From NCBI RefSeq assembly GCF_026241095.1, contig NZ_JAPFGB010000019.1, positions 62,001 to 126,000 on the forward strand: 64,000 nucleotides of DNA, written 5' to 3'. Positions 17,389-25,608 of the stretch are shown here, piece by piece. Both the position numbers and the translations under genes were made by a program. Source of the stretch: Saccharopolyspora sp. NFXS83. Lineage in GTDB: Bacteria; Actinomycetota; Actinomycetes; Mycobacteriales; Pseudonocardiaceae. Under the pieces are notes generated by a model, which worked only from the letters and a program-made list of their open reading frames with translations, did not search any database and was not told where the DNA came from. The stretch's first letter is position 1. Each line of letters opens with the position of its first letter.

Positions 17389-18723
17389 ATGCGCTTCGCC
17401 CCCTCCCTGCTCAGCGAACTCGGCGGCTCCCACCGCATCCTCAAAGCACCCGCCCACGACGGCCCCGCCGCCCAACGCGAACCGGCCGTGGTGCAACGCG
17501 TCTCCGACATGCTCACCACCATCGAACGCGACGGCATGGACGCCGTGCTGCGCTACGCCCGCGAACTCGACGGCTGGACCGACACCCAGGTGGAGCTCGA
17601 CGCCGCCACCATCAAGCGCAGCGGCGACCACCTCACCCCGGCCCACCGCGAAGCGCTCGAACTCGGCGCCCAACGCACCCGCGCCTTCGCCCAAGCCCAA
17701 CGCGACCACCTCCAAGACTTCGAAACCGAACTCGCCCCCGGCCTGATCACCGGCCACCGCTACGTGCCCGTGCAGCGCGTCGGCGCCTACCTGCCCGCCG
17801 GACGATTCCCCCTGACCGCAGGCGCGTTCATGACCGTCGGCGTGCCCAAGGTCGCCGGAGTCGACACCGTCCTGGCCTGCCTGCCACCCGGCCGCGACGG
17901 CACCCCCGACCCCGCCGTGCTCTACTCCGCGCACCTCTCCGGCGCCGACCACGTCTACGTCCTCGGCGGCGTGCAAGCACTCGCCGCGATGGCCTTCGGA
18001 CTCCTCGGCGAACGCCCCGTCGACATCCTCGTCGGCGCGGGCAACGCCTACGTCGCCGAAGCCAAACGCCAACTGTTCGGCACCGTCGGCATCGACCTGC
18101 TCGCCGGCCCCTCCGAAGTGGCCGTGCTCGCCGACGACACCGCCGACCCCGAACTCGTCGCCGCCGACCTGCTCGGCCAAGCCGAACACGGCATCAACTC
18201 CCCGGCAGCGCTGATCACCACCTCCGAAACCCTCGGCCACGCCGTGATCACCGAAGTCGAACGCCAGCTCACCACCCTGACCACCGCCGAAATCGCCGGG
18301 CCCGCCTGGCGCGACCACGGCTCGGTCACCTGGGCCGCCGACGCCGACACCGCCGTCGCCCTCATGGACGACCTCGCCCCCGAACACCTCGAAGTCATCA
18401 CCGCCGACGACGCCCACTACCACCGGGCACTGCGCAACTACGGCTCGATCTTCCTCGGCCCGTGGAGCACCGTCGCCTACTCCGACAAAGGCATGGCAGG
18501 CACCAACCACGTGCTGCCCACCGCCGGCGGCGCCAAGCACAGCGCAGGCCTGTCGGTCTCCCGATTCCTCAAACCGCTGACCTACCAGCGCATCGCCGAA
18601 CACGCCACACCACTGCTGGCCGACGCCGTCGACGTCATCTCCGACTACGAGCAGATGAGCGCCCACCGCGCCACCGCCACCATCCGCACCGAACGCCACC
18701 AGAAGGGAAAAGACCAGAAATGA
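17389..18723 (+). CDS. HisD-like NAD-dependent dehydrogenase (catabolic paralogue)
   Basis: A 444-residue member of the histidinol dehydrogenase family. Visible family motifs are the NAD segment VGAGNAYVAEAKRQLFG, zinc-ligand region GQAEHG, catalytic APEHLEVIT with Glu-His, and GTNHVLPTAGG. No his genes are nearby; the gene heads an operon with an NTF2-fold protein and a nitrilase under a divergent LysR. Family members in such settings oxidise other diols or amino alcohols, for example sulfopropanediol dehydrogenase HpsN. The second gene overlaps by 4 bases (ATGA). There is no clear ribosome site at ATG 17389. Confidence 0.88.
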   Translation: MRFAPSLLSELGGSHRILKAPAHDGPAAQREPAVVQRVSDMLTTIERDGMDAVLRYARELDGWTDTQVELDAATIKRSGDHLTPAHREALELGAQRTRAFAQAQRDHLQDFETELAPGLITGHRYVPVQRVGAYLPAGRFPLTAGAFMTVGVPKVAGVDTVLACLPPGRDGTPDPAVLYSAHLSGADHVYVLGGVQALAAMAFGLLGERPVDILVGAGNAYVAEAKRQLFGTVGIDLLAGPSEVAVLADDTADPELVAADLLGQAEHGINSPAALITTSETLGHAVITEVERQLTTLTTAEIAGPAWRDHGSVTWAADADTAVALMDDLAPEHLEVITADDAHYHRALRNYGSIFLGPWSTVAYSDKGMAGTNHVLPTAGGAKHSAGLSVSRFLKPLTYQRIAEHATPLLADAVDVISDYEQMSAHRATATIRTERHQKGKDQK

Positions 18724-19919
18724 GCGGCAAGTCCGACGAGCACAACACCGAGACCGCCGCCCTGGTGGCCTCCGCGCCGCGCACCACCGGGCGCGGCGCA
18801 CCCGAAGGCACCATGCACCCGCCCGCACGCACCATGCCCACCGACCACAGCATCCGCGTCGACTCCGGCCACGGCGCCGACGAACCCCAGCGCGTGGCAG
18901 GGGAGCGCAGGCAACCGATGCGCGGGTTCGAAGACACCTACACCGACATCGTCGACTACATCGTCCGGATCACCCACCGCATCTGGGAAGACCAGGACGT
19001 CGGCTACATCTACGACACCTACAGCCCCGGCTGCCGCCTGCACGGCGACAACGGCTACTCCTACGGCGTCGAACAGCTCGTCGACGGCACCATGCAGTCC
19101 ATCAACGCGTTCCCCGACTGCCGCCACTACGCCGACGACGTCATCTGGGCAGGCGACCAGGACCAAGGATTCGTCACCTCCCACCGCGCCATCAACATCG
19201 GCCACCACACCGGCCCGTGGCGCTGGGGACCCCCGACCGGCCGCAAACTCGACACCTGGGTCATGGCCAACTGCGTGGTGCGCGACAACGAGATCTACGA
19301 GGAGTGGGTCCTCTACAACACCGCCGCCAAACTCCAGCAACTCGGCATCAACGTCGTCGACGCCGCCCGCACCTACGGCAGCGAAGGCGGCATCGCCCCG
19401 CTGACCGCCCGCCAGTTCAGCGAACCGCTGCGCCTGACCGGAGGCCGCAAACCCGAACCGCTACCACTGCCCACCGGCGCGTTCGACGTGGAGCAGACCG
19501 TGCGCGCCCTGTTCCACAACGTCTACAACCGCCGCGACCTGAGCATGTTCGACCGCGTCTACGCCGACGCGGTGCGCTGGCACGGCACCACCAACCGCAC
19601 CGGCCGCAACCGCTCCGACGTGCGCGGCATGGCCCGTTCCCTGCTGGCCACGTTCCCCGACCTCGGCGTCGCCGTCGACGAGGTGTACTGGATGGGCAAC
19701 GAAGCCGACGGCTTCAGCGTCTCGGTCCGCTGGTCGGGCACCGGCACCCACCGCGGCTACGGCCTCTACGGCACCCCCACCGGGCGCCGCGCCCACCTGT
19801 GGGGCATGTCCCAGCTGTACTTCTCCGGCGGGCGCATCGTCGAGGAGTGGTCGCTGTTCAACGAATTCGACGTCCTCGCCCAACTGCTCGCCGACGAACC
19901 ACCGGCGCAACTCGGATGA
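18720..19919 (+). CDS. Tandem NTF2/SnoaL-like domain protein
   Basis: A 399-residue protein with a disordered, charged first 70 residues and then two NTF2-fold domains. Domain one runs about 75-215 (ITHRIWEDQDVGYIYDTYSP, ending in EEWVLYNTAAKLQQLG); domain two about 255-390 (LFHNVYNRRDLSMFDRVYA, ending in EEWSLFNEFDVLAQL). This doubled layout resembles ester-cyclase or polyketide-cyclase-like proteins, but no catalytic assignment is safe. Its ATG overlaps the stop of the HisD-like gene (ATGA), so the two are translationally coupled. A nitrilase gene follows after 22 bases. Confidence 0.8.
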   Translation: MSGKSDEHNTETAALVASAPRTTGRGAPEGTMHPPARTMPTDHSIRVDSGHGADEPQRVAGERRQPMRGFEDTYTDIVDYIVRITHRIWEDQDVGYIYDTYSPGCRLHGDNGYSYGVEQLVDGTMQSINAFPDCRHYADDVIWAGDQDQGFVTSHRAINIGHHTGPWRWGPPTGRKLDTWVMANCVVRDNEIYEEWVLYNTAAKLQQLGINVVDAARTYGSEGGIAPLTARQFSEPLRLTGGRKPEPLPLPTGAFDVEQTVRALFHNVYNRRDLSMFDRVYADAVRWHGTTNRTGRNRSDVRGMARSLLATFPDLGVAVDEVYWMGNEADGFSVSVRWSGTGTHRGYGLYGTPTGRRAHLWGMSQLYFSGGRIVEEWSLFNEFDVLAQLLADEPPAQLG

Positions 19920-19941
19920 CCCCACGACACCCGAGGCGACC

Positions 19942-20736
19942 ATGACCCGGGTGCACTGCGCCCAGCTGGCCCCGCGCGTGGCCGACCTGCCGCACAACCG
20001 CGAGTTGTCGGCAGCGGCCGTGCGCGGGGCCGCCGCGCGCGGCGCCGACGTCATCGTCCTGCCCGAACTCGTCACCTCCGGATACCGGCTCAACTCCGTC
20101 ACCGAAGCCGAATCCGTCGCAATCGACGCCGACGACCCGCTGTTCACCGAATGGGGCCGAGCCGCCCCGAACTCCGTGGTCGTGGGCGGATTCTGCGAAC
20201 GCGGCCCCGACGGGACGCTGCACAACAGCGCCGCCGTCCTCGACCACGGCACGCTCGTCGCCGTCTACCGCAAAACCCACCTGTGGGACGAGGAAAAACT
20301 CCTGTTCACCCCAGGAACGACCCCACCACCCGTGCTCGACACCGGCCACGGCCGCATCGGCGTGCTCATCTGCTACGACCTCGAATTCCCCGAACTCACC
20401 CGGAAACTCGCCCTCGACGGCGCCGAACTGCTCGCAGTACCGACCAACTGGCCACTGCTGCCACGCCCCACCGCCGAACGCGCCCCCGAAGTCGTCATCG
20501 CCATGGCCGCCGCCCGCGTCAACCACCTCGCCATCGCCTGCTGCGACCGCACCGGAACCGAACGCGGCACCCACTGGACCGAAGGCACCGCCATCATCGA
20601 CCAGCAAGGCTGGGTCCGCGCCGAAGCCGACACCACCGACGCCGCCCACACCGACCTGGACCTGCCCGCCTCCCGGGACAAACGGCTCACCCCGCACGCC
20701 GACCTGTTCGCCGACCGCCGCCCCGAACTCTACTGA
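19942..20736 (+). CDS. Carbon-nitrogen hydrolase (nitrilase superfamily)
   Basis: A 264-residue hydrolase with the complete catalytic triad: E42 in VLPELVTSGY, K111 in VYRKTHLWDEE and C144 in VLICYDLEFPE. The length fits amidase or omega-amidase branches rather than plant-type nitrilases. It should release ammonia from an amide or a related C-N bond in the cytosol. It is the third gene of the LysR-linked operon, 22 bases after the NTF2-fold gene, and a terminator follows at 20750. The presence of an amidase suggests the substrate of this operon contains nitrogen (inference). Confidence 0.9.
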   Translation: MTRVHCAQLAPRVADLPHNRELSAAAVRGAAARGADVIVLPELVTSGYRLNSVTEAESVAIDADDPLFTEWGRAAPNSVVVGGFCERGPDGTLHNSAAVLDHGTLVAVYRKTHLWDEEKLLFTPGTTPPPVLDTGHGRIGVLICYDLEFPELTRKLALDGAELLAVPTNWPLLPRPTAERAPEVVIAMAAARVNHLAIACCDRTGTERGTHWTEGTAIIDQQGWVRAEADTTDAAHTDLDLPASRDKRLTPHADLFADRRPELY

Positions 20737-20749
20737 CCCCGCACGACGA

Positions 20750-20792
20750 AAACGGCCCACCGGAACGCACCGAGCGATCCGATGGGCCGTTT
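20750..20792. terminator. Bidirectional hairpin terminator
   Basis: AAACGGCCCACCGGA (20750-20764) pairs with TCCGATGGGCCGTTT (20778-20792) with one mismatch and a 13-base loop. It separates the convergent nitrilase and aldolase operons and ends in T residues on both strands. Confidence 0.85.
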
Positions 20793-20803
20793 CCACGCCC
20801 ACC

Positions 20804-21541
20804 TCAGCCCGACTCCGAACCCGGCCGCAACGACCGGAACGCGTCCAACAAGATGTGCGCGAGGTTGTACACCACGAAATCCGCATCCTCACCCGCACCC
20901 GCCCGCGCGCTGGACACGATGCTCATCACCGCCGCACCCGCCTCCCGCGCCCGCCGATGCACCTGCTCCTTCGCCCGCCCCACAGCGGCATCACCCGGCG
21001 GCACCCCGAGCGACACCGCGAGATCGGCCGGACCGACCCACACCGCATCCACCCCGTCCACCGCCACGATCTCCGCCGCGTTCTCCACACCCAACGCGGT
21101 CTCCACCATCGCGATCACCAGCACGTCCTGCGCGGCACGCAGATGCTCCGCCGCCGTGACCGCACCAAAACGACCGGCCCTGCTGTAAGTCGCGAAACCC
21201 CGCTCCCCACGCGGCGGATAATGCGCCGAACGCACCACCTCCCGCGCCTCGGACGCCGACTCCACGTGCGGCACCACAATGCCCTCGGCACCCAGATCGA
21301 GCACCCGCAACACCTGGTTCGCATCCGCACGCCCCACCCGCACCAACACCGGCACGCCATGCGCCTGCGCCAACGCGATGTGCTGCTGCAACACCACCAG
21401 ATCGTCCGGACCGTGCTCGCAATCCACCAACACGTAATCCAACTCGGCGATCCCCGACAACTCCACCAGCATCTCAGCGGGCAACCGCAGAATCCCACCG
21501 CGCAACCGGACCCCCGAGCGCAGCTTCGACTTCAACTTCAT
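20804..21541 (-). CDS. HpcH/HpaI-family aldolase
   Basis: A 245-residue class II aldolase-type enzyme, similar in plan to 2-dehydro-3-deoxyglucarate or 4-hydroxy-2-oxoheptanedioate aldolase, which cleave 2-keto-4-hydroxy acids to pyruvate or oxaloacetate plus an aldehyde. Motifs include YVLVDCEHGPDD, GIVVPHVES, the RGERGFATYSRAGRFG segment, MVETALGVENA with the metal-binding glutamate, and VWVGPADLAVSLG. It is the last gene of the five-gene operon; its ATG overlaps the stop of the upstream short-chain dehydrogenase (ATGA), and an alternative upstream start at 21583 lies inside that gene. Confidence 0.9.
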   Translation of the reverse strand: MKLKSKLRSGVRLRGGILRLPAEMLVELSGIAELDYVLVDCEHGPDDLVVLQQHIALAQAHGVPVLVRVGRADANQVLRVLDLGAEGIVVPHVESASEAREVVRSAHYPPRGERGFATYSRAGRFGAVTAAEHLRAAQDVLVIAMVETALGVENAAEIVAVDGVDAVWVGPADLAVSLGVPPGDAAVGRAKEQVHRRAREAGAAVMSIVSSARAGAGEDADFVVYNLAHILLDAFRSLRPGSESG

Positions 21542-22305
21542 CGACCCACCATCCCCGCCGACAGATCGACATCGGCCGCGCACAACCCCGGCATCCGCAG
21601 CATCGCCACCAACGCCGCACCCACCTCGTCCTCGGTGACCATCCGGCCCAACGCGGCACGCGACACGAACTCCGCCTCCGCCCGCTCGACCGTCGTCCCG
21701 GTCCGCTCGGCCTCCAACCGGAAGTTCCGCTCCATCCGCGGCCCCTCCACCGGACCGGGCGACAACGAGTTCACCGCAACACCCAGCGGCCCGACCTCCG
21801 CCGCCAACGTCGTGGTCAACCCGAGCACCGCCATCTTCGACGCGCAGTACGGCGTGCGACGCGCCAACGGCCGCTTGCCCGACACCGACGCCACGTTGAC
21901 CACATCACCCACACCACGCGCCGTCATCGCAGGCAGAAAAGCCCGGCACATCAGGAAAGTGCCGCGCACGTTCGCCGCGAACACCTCATCCCACTCATCC
22001 GGCTCGACCTCCGTCAACGCAGCCACCGGACCGGCGATCCCGGCGTTGTTCACCAACACCGACACCTCCTCGTCCCCGAGCCGCCCGGCCAGCTCGGCCA
22101 CCGAATCCGGATCAGCGACATCGCAGGTCACCGCCAACCCATCACCCGCCAACCCGGCGACCGTCCCCTCCAACGACCCACGCGTGCGACCCACGGCGAT
22201 CACCCGAACACCCTCGGCCGACAACGCCCGGCACATCGCCCGGCCGAGCCCGTTGCCGCCCCCGGTCACCAGCGCCGTGCGCCCAGCCAGCTCAGGCGCG
22301 GACAT
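21538..22305 (-). CDS. Short-chain dehydrogenase/reductase
   Basis: A 255-residue classical SDR. The cofactor motif TGGGNGLG is at 14-21, NNAG at 86-89, and the catalytic Ser140-Tyr153-Lys157 set is seen in NVAS and YCASK. R40 after the second strand suggests NADP preference, but that is only a guess. The gene overlaps the upstream HisD-like gene by 14 bases and the downstream aldolase by 4, so it is embedded in a translationally coupled operon. The expected role is oxidation or reduction of a hydroxy intermediate between the HisD-like step and the aldolase step. Confidence 0.92.
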   Translation of the reverse strand: MSAPELAGRTALVTGGGNGLGRAMCRALSAEGVRVIAVGRTRGSLEGTVAGLAGDGLAVTCDVADPDSVAELAGRLGDEEVSVLVNNAGIAGPVAALTEVEPDEWDEVFAANVRGTFLMCRAFLPAMTARGVGDVVNVASVSGKRPLARRTPYCASKMAVLGLTTTLAAEVGPLGVAVNSLSPGPVEGPRMERNFRLEAERTGTTVERAEAEFVSRAALGRMVTEDEVGAALVAMLRMPGLCAADVDLSAGMVGR

Positions 22306-23599
22306 GATCGGCCCACTCCAACGCCGCGTCGCCGAACTTCGCCGCCCGCACATCACCGGACCGCGCATGCCCCTCGAACAACTCCACCCGAGCCGCCCGA
22401 CCGCACACCGCACCGAGCTCCGCGCTCGCCACCGGATCCGTCACCTCCTGGTAGGTCACCGTCTTCAAGTACTTCCCGACCCACAACCCGCCCGTGTACC
22501 GCGCGGCGCCCTTCGTCGGCAGCACGTGATTCGTCCCGATCACCTTGTCCCCGTAGGACACGCACGTGCCCTCACCCAGGAACAACGCGCCGTAGTTGCG
22601 CATCCGCTCCAACGCCAGCCGCGGCTGCTCCGTGAGCACCTGCACGTGCTCGCTCGCATACGAATCGGCCACCTCGAACGCCTCGTCGATCGACTCCACC
22701 AGCACCACCTCGCCGTGATCACGCCACGCCGGACCCGCGAAATCGACCGTCGGCATCCCCGGCAGCAACTTCTCCACGTGCTCGACCACCTGCGCCGCCA
22801 CCGTCCGCGACGTCGTGACCAGCACGGCAGGGGAGTCGGGGCCGTGCTCGGCCTGCGACAGCAGATCCACCGCCACCACGAACGGATCCGCGTGCTCATC
22901 GGCGATCACCAAGATCTCCGTCGGACCCGCGAACAAGTCGATCCCGACCTCACCGAACAGCTGCCGCTTCGCCTCCGCCACGTACGCGTTGCCCGGCCCC
23001 GCCAGCAGATCCACCGAACCCACCGACTCCGTGCCCACCGCCATCGCCGCCACCGCCTGCACACCACCGAGCAGCTGGATCTCGTCCGCCCCCGCCAAGT
23101 GCATCGCCGCCACCGTCGCCGCCGGCACCTCACCACGGATCGGCGGCGTCGCCGCCACCACCCGCGGCACACCCGCGACCTTCGCCGTCACGATCGTCAT
23201 GTGCGCCGACGCCGTCAGCGGATACCGCCCACCCGGCACGTACGCGCCCACCGCGTCGATCGGAACGTGCCGGTGCCCCAAACGCACCCCCGGCAACGTC
23301 TCCACCTCGACATCGCGCAACGATTCCCGCTGGTGCTCGGCGAAACCCCGCACCTGCTCCTGCACGAACCGGATGTCGTCGAGCACCTGCTGCGGCACCG
23401 ACGCCACGATCCGCTCGATCTCCTCCGGCGACAGCCGGAACGACTCCGGGCTCCACCCGTCGAACCGCTCCGAGCACTCCCGCACCGCCACGTCACCGCG
23501 GGCCCGGACGTCATCGATGATCCCGCGAACCCGATCGCGCAACGCGGAATCATCGGTGGCGGTCGGCTTCGGCACCGCTCGCTTCAACACTTCGGACAA
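22292..23599 (-). CDS. HisD-like NAD-dependent dehydrogenase (second catabolic paralogue)
   Basis: A 435-residue histidinol-dehydrogenase-family protein. It has AGPGNAYVAEAKRQLFGEVG, the zinc-ligand SQAEHG, Glu-His in SYASEHVQVLT, and GTNHVLPTKGAARYTGG. Start choice: TTG 23599 lies six bases after a perfect GGAGG, while GTG 23590 is too far from it. No histidine genes are nearby. It is the third gene of an operon with a bicupin, a hydrolase, an SDR and an aldolase, which suggests a role in carbon catabolism. It is clearly related to, but distinct from, the paralogue at 17389. Confidence 0.88.
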   Translation of the reverse strand: MSEVLKRAVPKPTATDDSALRDRVRGIIDDVRARGDVAVRECSERFDGWSPESFRLSPEEIERIVASVPQQVLDDIRFVQEQVRGFAEHQRESLRDVEVETLPGVRLGHRHVPIDAVGAYVPGGRYPLTASAHMTIVTAKVAGVPRVVAATPPIRGEVPAATVAAMHLAGADEIQLLGGVQAVAAMAVGTESVGSVDLLAGPGNAYVAEAKRQLFGEVGIDLFAGPTEILVIADEHADPFVVAVDLLSQAEHGPDSPAVLVTTSRTVAAQVVEHVEKLLPGMPTVDFAGPAWRDHGEVVLVESIDEAFEVADSYASEHVQVLTEQPRLALERMRNYGALFLGEGTCVSYGDKVIGTNHVLPTKGAARYTGGLWVGKYLKTVTYQEVTDPVASAELGAVCGRAARVELFEGHARSGDVRAAKFGDAALEWADHVRA

Positions 23600-23610
23600 C
23601 GTCGTCCTCC

Positions 23611-24330
23611 TCAATTCGCAGATGAGCTCTGATTCGCAGCCGGGGGAGCGCACCGGCGCACCAACCCGGCGAGCAGTCCAGCGATGACCTCGGGAACTTC
23701 CAACGGCAACAAATGCCCCGCGCCCGCCACCAGGTGCAGCTCCGAACCGGGCAACCCCGCCGCGATCTCGCGGTGGAACTCCGGCGGGCACAACGCGTCC
23801 TCGACACCGCCCACCACCAACGACGGCACCCGGATCGAGCCCAGCGCCTCGCGCGCGTCGACCCGCGTGCCCTGCGCGGCCAGCTGGCCCAGGAAACGCC
23901 GCGGGCCGATCCGCTCGGCCATCCCGCGGAACTCCTGCTCCAACCCCGCCGACGGCCGCGAGTACATGGTCGGCAGGACCTCCTCGACGACACCGGCGAA
24001 ATCACCCGCCCGCGTCCGCCGAGCCATCCACGACCACCCCTGGTGCTGCTCCGGGCGGGGAGCGGCGGCGTTGGTGGCCAACGCCGCGAAACCCGCCACC
24101 CGCTCCGGAACCAGCCGCGCGACCTCGAACCCGACGATCGCACCCAAGCTCAGCCCGACCACCAGCAGCGGACCGTCCACGGCCGCCAGCACCTGCTCGG
24201 CCATGCCGGTGATGCTCGGGGCGTCGACCCGCGCGTGCACCACCGGCAGCTCCAGCGCGCCCTCGACCCGCGCCCACAGCGCCGCATCGCAGAGCATGCC
24301 GGGCACCAGCAGCACCGTCGGATCAGCCAC
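23611..24330 (-). CDS. Alpha/beta hydrolase
   Basis: A 239-residue alpha/beta hydrolase with a complete triad: nucleophile S61 in VVGLSLGAIVG, acid D178 in GGVEDALCP and H206 in GAGHLLPLE. The oxyanion segment is LLVPGMLCD at 7-15. The length and MLCDAALW start resemble carboxylesterase or lactonase-like members. It overlaps the upstream bicupin gene by 8 bases and ends 11 bases before the HisD-like gene, so it belongs to the same operon. It may open a lactone or ester made in the pathway (inference). Confidence 0.9.
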   Translation of the reverse strand: MADPTVLLVPGMLCDAALWARVEGALELPVVHARVDAPSITGMAEQVLAAVDGPLLVVGLSLGAIVGFEVARLVPERVAGFAALATNAAAPRPEQHQGWSWMARRTRAGDFAGVVEEVLPTMYSRPSAGLEQEFRGMAERIGPRRFLGQLAAQGTRVDAREALGSIRVPSLVVGGVEDALCPPEFHREIAAGLPGSELHLVAGAGHLLPLEVPEVIAGLLAGLVRRCAPPAANQSSSAN

Positions 24331-25462
24331 GAGCGCGCGGCACCAGCGCGTACGGCGCCACGTAACCGTTGTGGTCGATCGAGTACCCGGCGTCCGCGGC
24401 TGCCTTGACGACCTCCTCGTCCCAGTCGACGCGCACCCGCCCGTCCCCGGAGTTGATCACCACGAGCTTGCCGGTGTCCTCACCGACGTTGCGGATGCTG
24501 CGCCACGCGCCCGGCGGCACCGAGAGCATGTCCCACTCACCGAGCTCCACCGTGACCGGCTCGTGGTCGTTGAGCGTGACCTCCCAGCGACCGTCCTTGA
24601 CCATGAGCACCTGCGTCTGCTCCACGCGGTGCCCGAGCATCCCCGCACCCGGCTCGGCGCGCAGCCACGCGATGTTGTGCCCGTGCGGGTTGAAGATCCG
24701 CGGCTCCTGGTCGAGGTCCTCGGTCATGCCGAACCCGACGACCAGCGCCAGCTCCGCACCGCCACCGGTGACCACCGAGTCCAGGAACGGCTGCGAGCAC
24801 CACTCCAGGTCGTCCTGGGTCACCACGCGCCGACGCATCTTCTCCGCGGAGAACGACCGCAGCCGCGCCAGGTCCTGCTCGGCCATCGGCCGCACCAGCT
24901 CCACGTCCTCCGGCGGTTCGTCACCGGCGACCGTGTCGATGAGCTGCCCGTCCTCCGTCAGGTGCAGCCCGTACCCGGCGGCGTCGCGCAGCACCGTGGG
25001 GCCCCAGATGATGCCGCCGGTGTCGTCGTGGCCGAGCGAGGTGAACAACCAGCCGTCGTCCGGGCCGATGTTGGTGAACCCGCGGAAGATCCACGTCGGG
25101 ATCGAGGCGATGTCGCCCTCCCGCAGCACCAGCTCGCCCTCGTTGCCGTCGGAGCCCCAGCGCAGCAGGAACTCGCCGCGGAAGCACAGGAACACCTCGG
25201 CGGTGAAGTGCAGGTGCAGGTTGTTGACGACGCCGTTGGGCATCGCCGCCGCACCGATGTTGTAGCCGTGCGGCTCGCGGAGGTTGATGACCTGCTTGGA
25301 GTTCTGCGACACCCCCGGCCCGATCATCGCGTAGTTCTCCTTGCGCTCCGAACCCGGAGTGCGGCAGTCGATGAACGCCTGGTCGCAGGACACGAAGTCG
25401 CTGCGGCGGATCGTCCTGCGCGCGATCTCCTCCTCGTTGACCCGTACCGATCCCTGCTGCAT
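24323..25462 (-). CDS. Bicupin protein, putative dioxygenase-like
   Basis: A 379-residue protein with two cupin domains. The first (about 75-170) has the metal-ligand pattern NNLHLHFTAEVFLCFRG, then IPTWIFRGF. The second (about 240-350) has GHRVEQTQVLMVKDGRWEV and LSVPPGAWRSIRN. Overall length and layout recall homogentisate-dioxygenase-like or other ring-cleaving bicupins, but no family was matched with certainty. GGAGGTGCACGG precedes ATG 25462. As first gene of the operon, next to the LacI gene and with an operator 21 bases upstream, it is probably the committed enzyme of the pathway. Confidence 0.72.
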   Translation of the reverse strand: MQQGSVRVNEEEIARRTIRRSDFVSCDQAFIDCRTPGSERKENYAMIGPGVSQNSKQVINLREPHGYNIGAAAMPNGVVNNLHLHFTAEVFLCFRGEFLLRWGSDGNEGELVLREGDIASIPTWIFRGFTNIGPDDGWLFTSLGHDDTGGIIWGPTVLRDAAGYGLHLTEDGQLIDTVAGDEPPEDVELVRPMAEQDLARLRSFSAEKMRRRVVTQDDLEWCSQPFLDSVVTGGGAELALVVGFGMTEDLDQEPRIFNPHGHNIAWLRAEPGAGMLGHRVEQTQVLMVKDGRWEVTLNDHEPVTVELGEWDMLSVPPGAWRSIRNVGEDTGKLVVINSGDGRVRVDWDEEVVKAAADAGYSIDHNGYVAPYALVPRARG

Positions 25463-25482
25463 CCGTGCACCTCCGCAATTGA

Positions 25483-25496
25483 TGACTACGTATGCA
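25483..25496. promoter_or_regulatory. LacI-type operator, site 1
   Basis: TGACTACGTATGCA lies between the bicupin operon and the divergent LacI gene. It has the central CG and near-dyad symmetry (TACGTA core) typical of LacI-family sites. The identical 14 bases occur at 30073 and a variant at 28186, each before a gene likely to belong to the same regulon. Confidence 0.75.
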
Positions 25497-25608
25497 TTAC
25501 AGCACCGGCGCGGATGCCGGTCAATGAGTCCCGCAGGTGAAAGCCGCCGCCGATCCGTCCAGATCACCCCGCGCGCACCCGACTAGAATCCGTATACCGG
25601 GAGGTCGA

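Noticed and set aside
17389-18723. Assignment of the HisD-like genes as hisD
   Set aside because: Family motifs are present, but there are no histidine biosynthesis neighbours and both genes sit in regulated catabolic operons, so biosynthetic histidinol dehydrogenase is unlikely.
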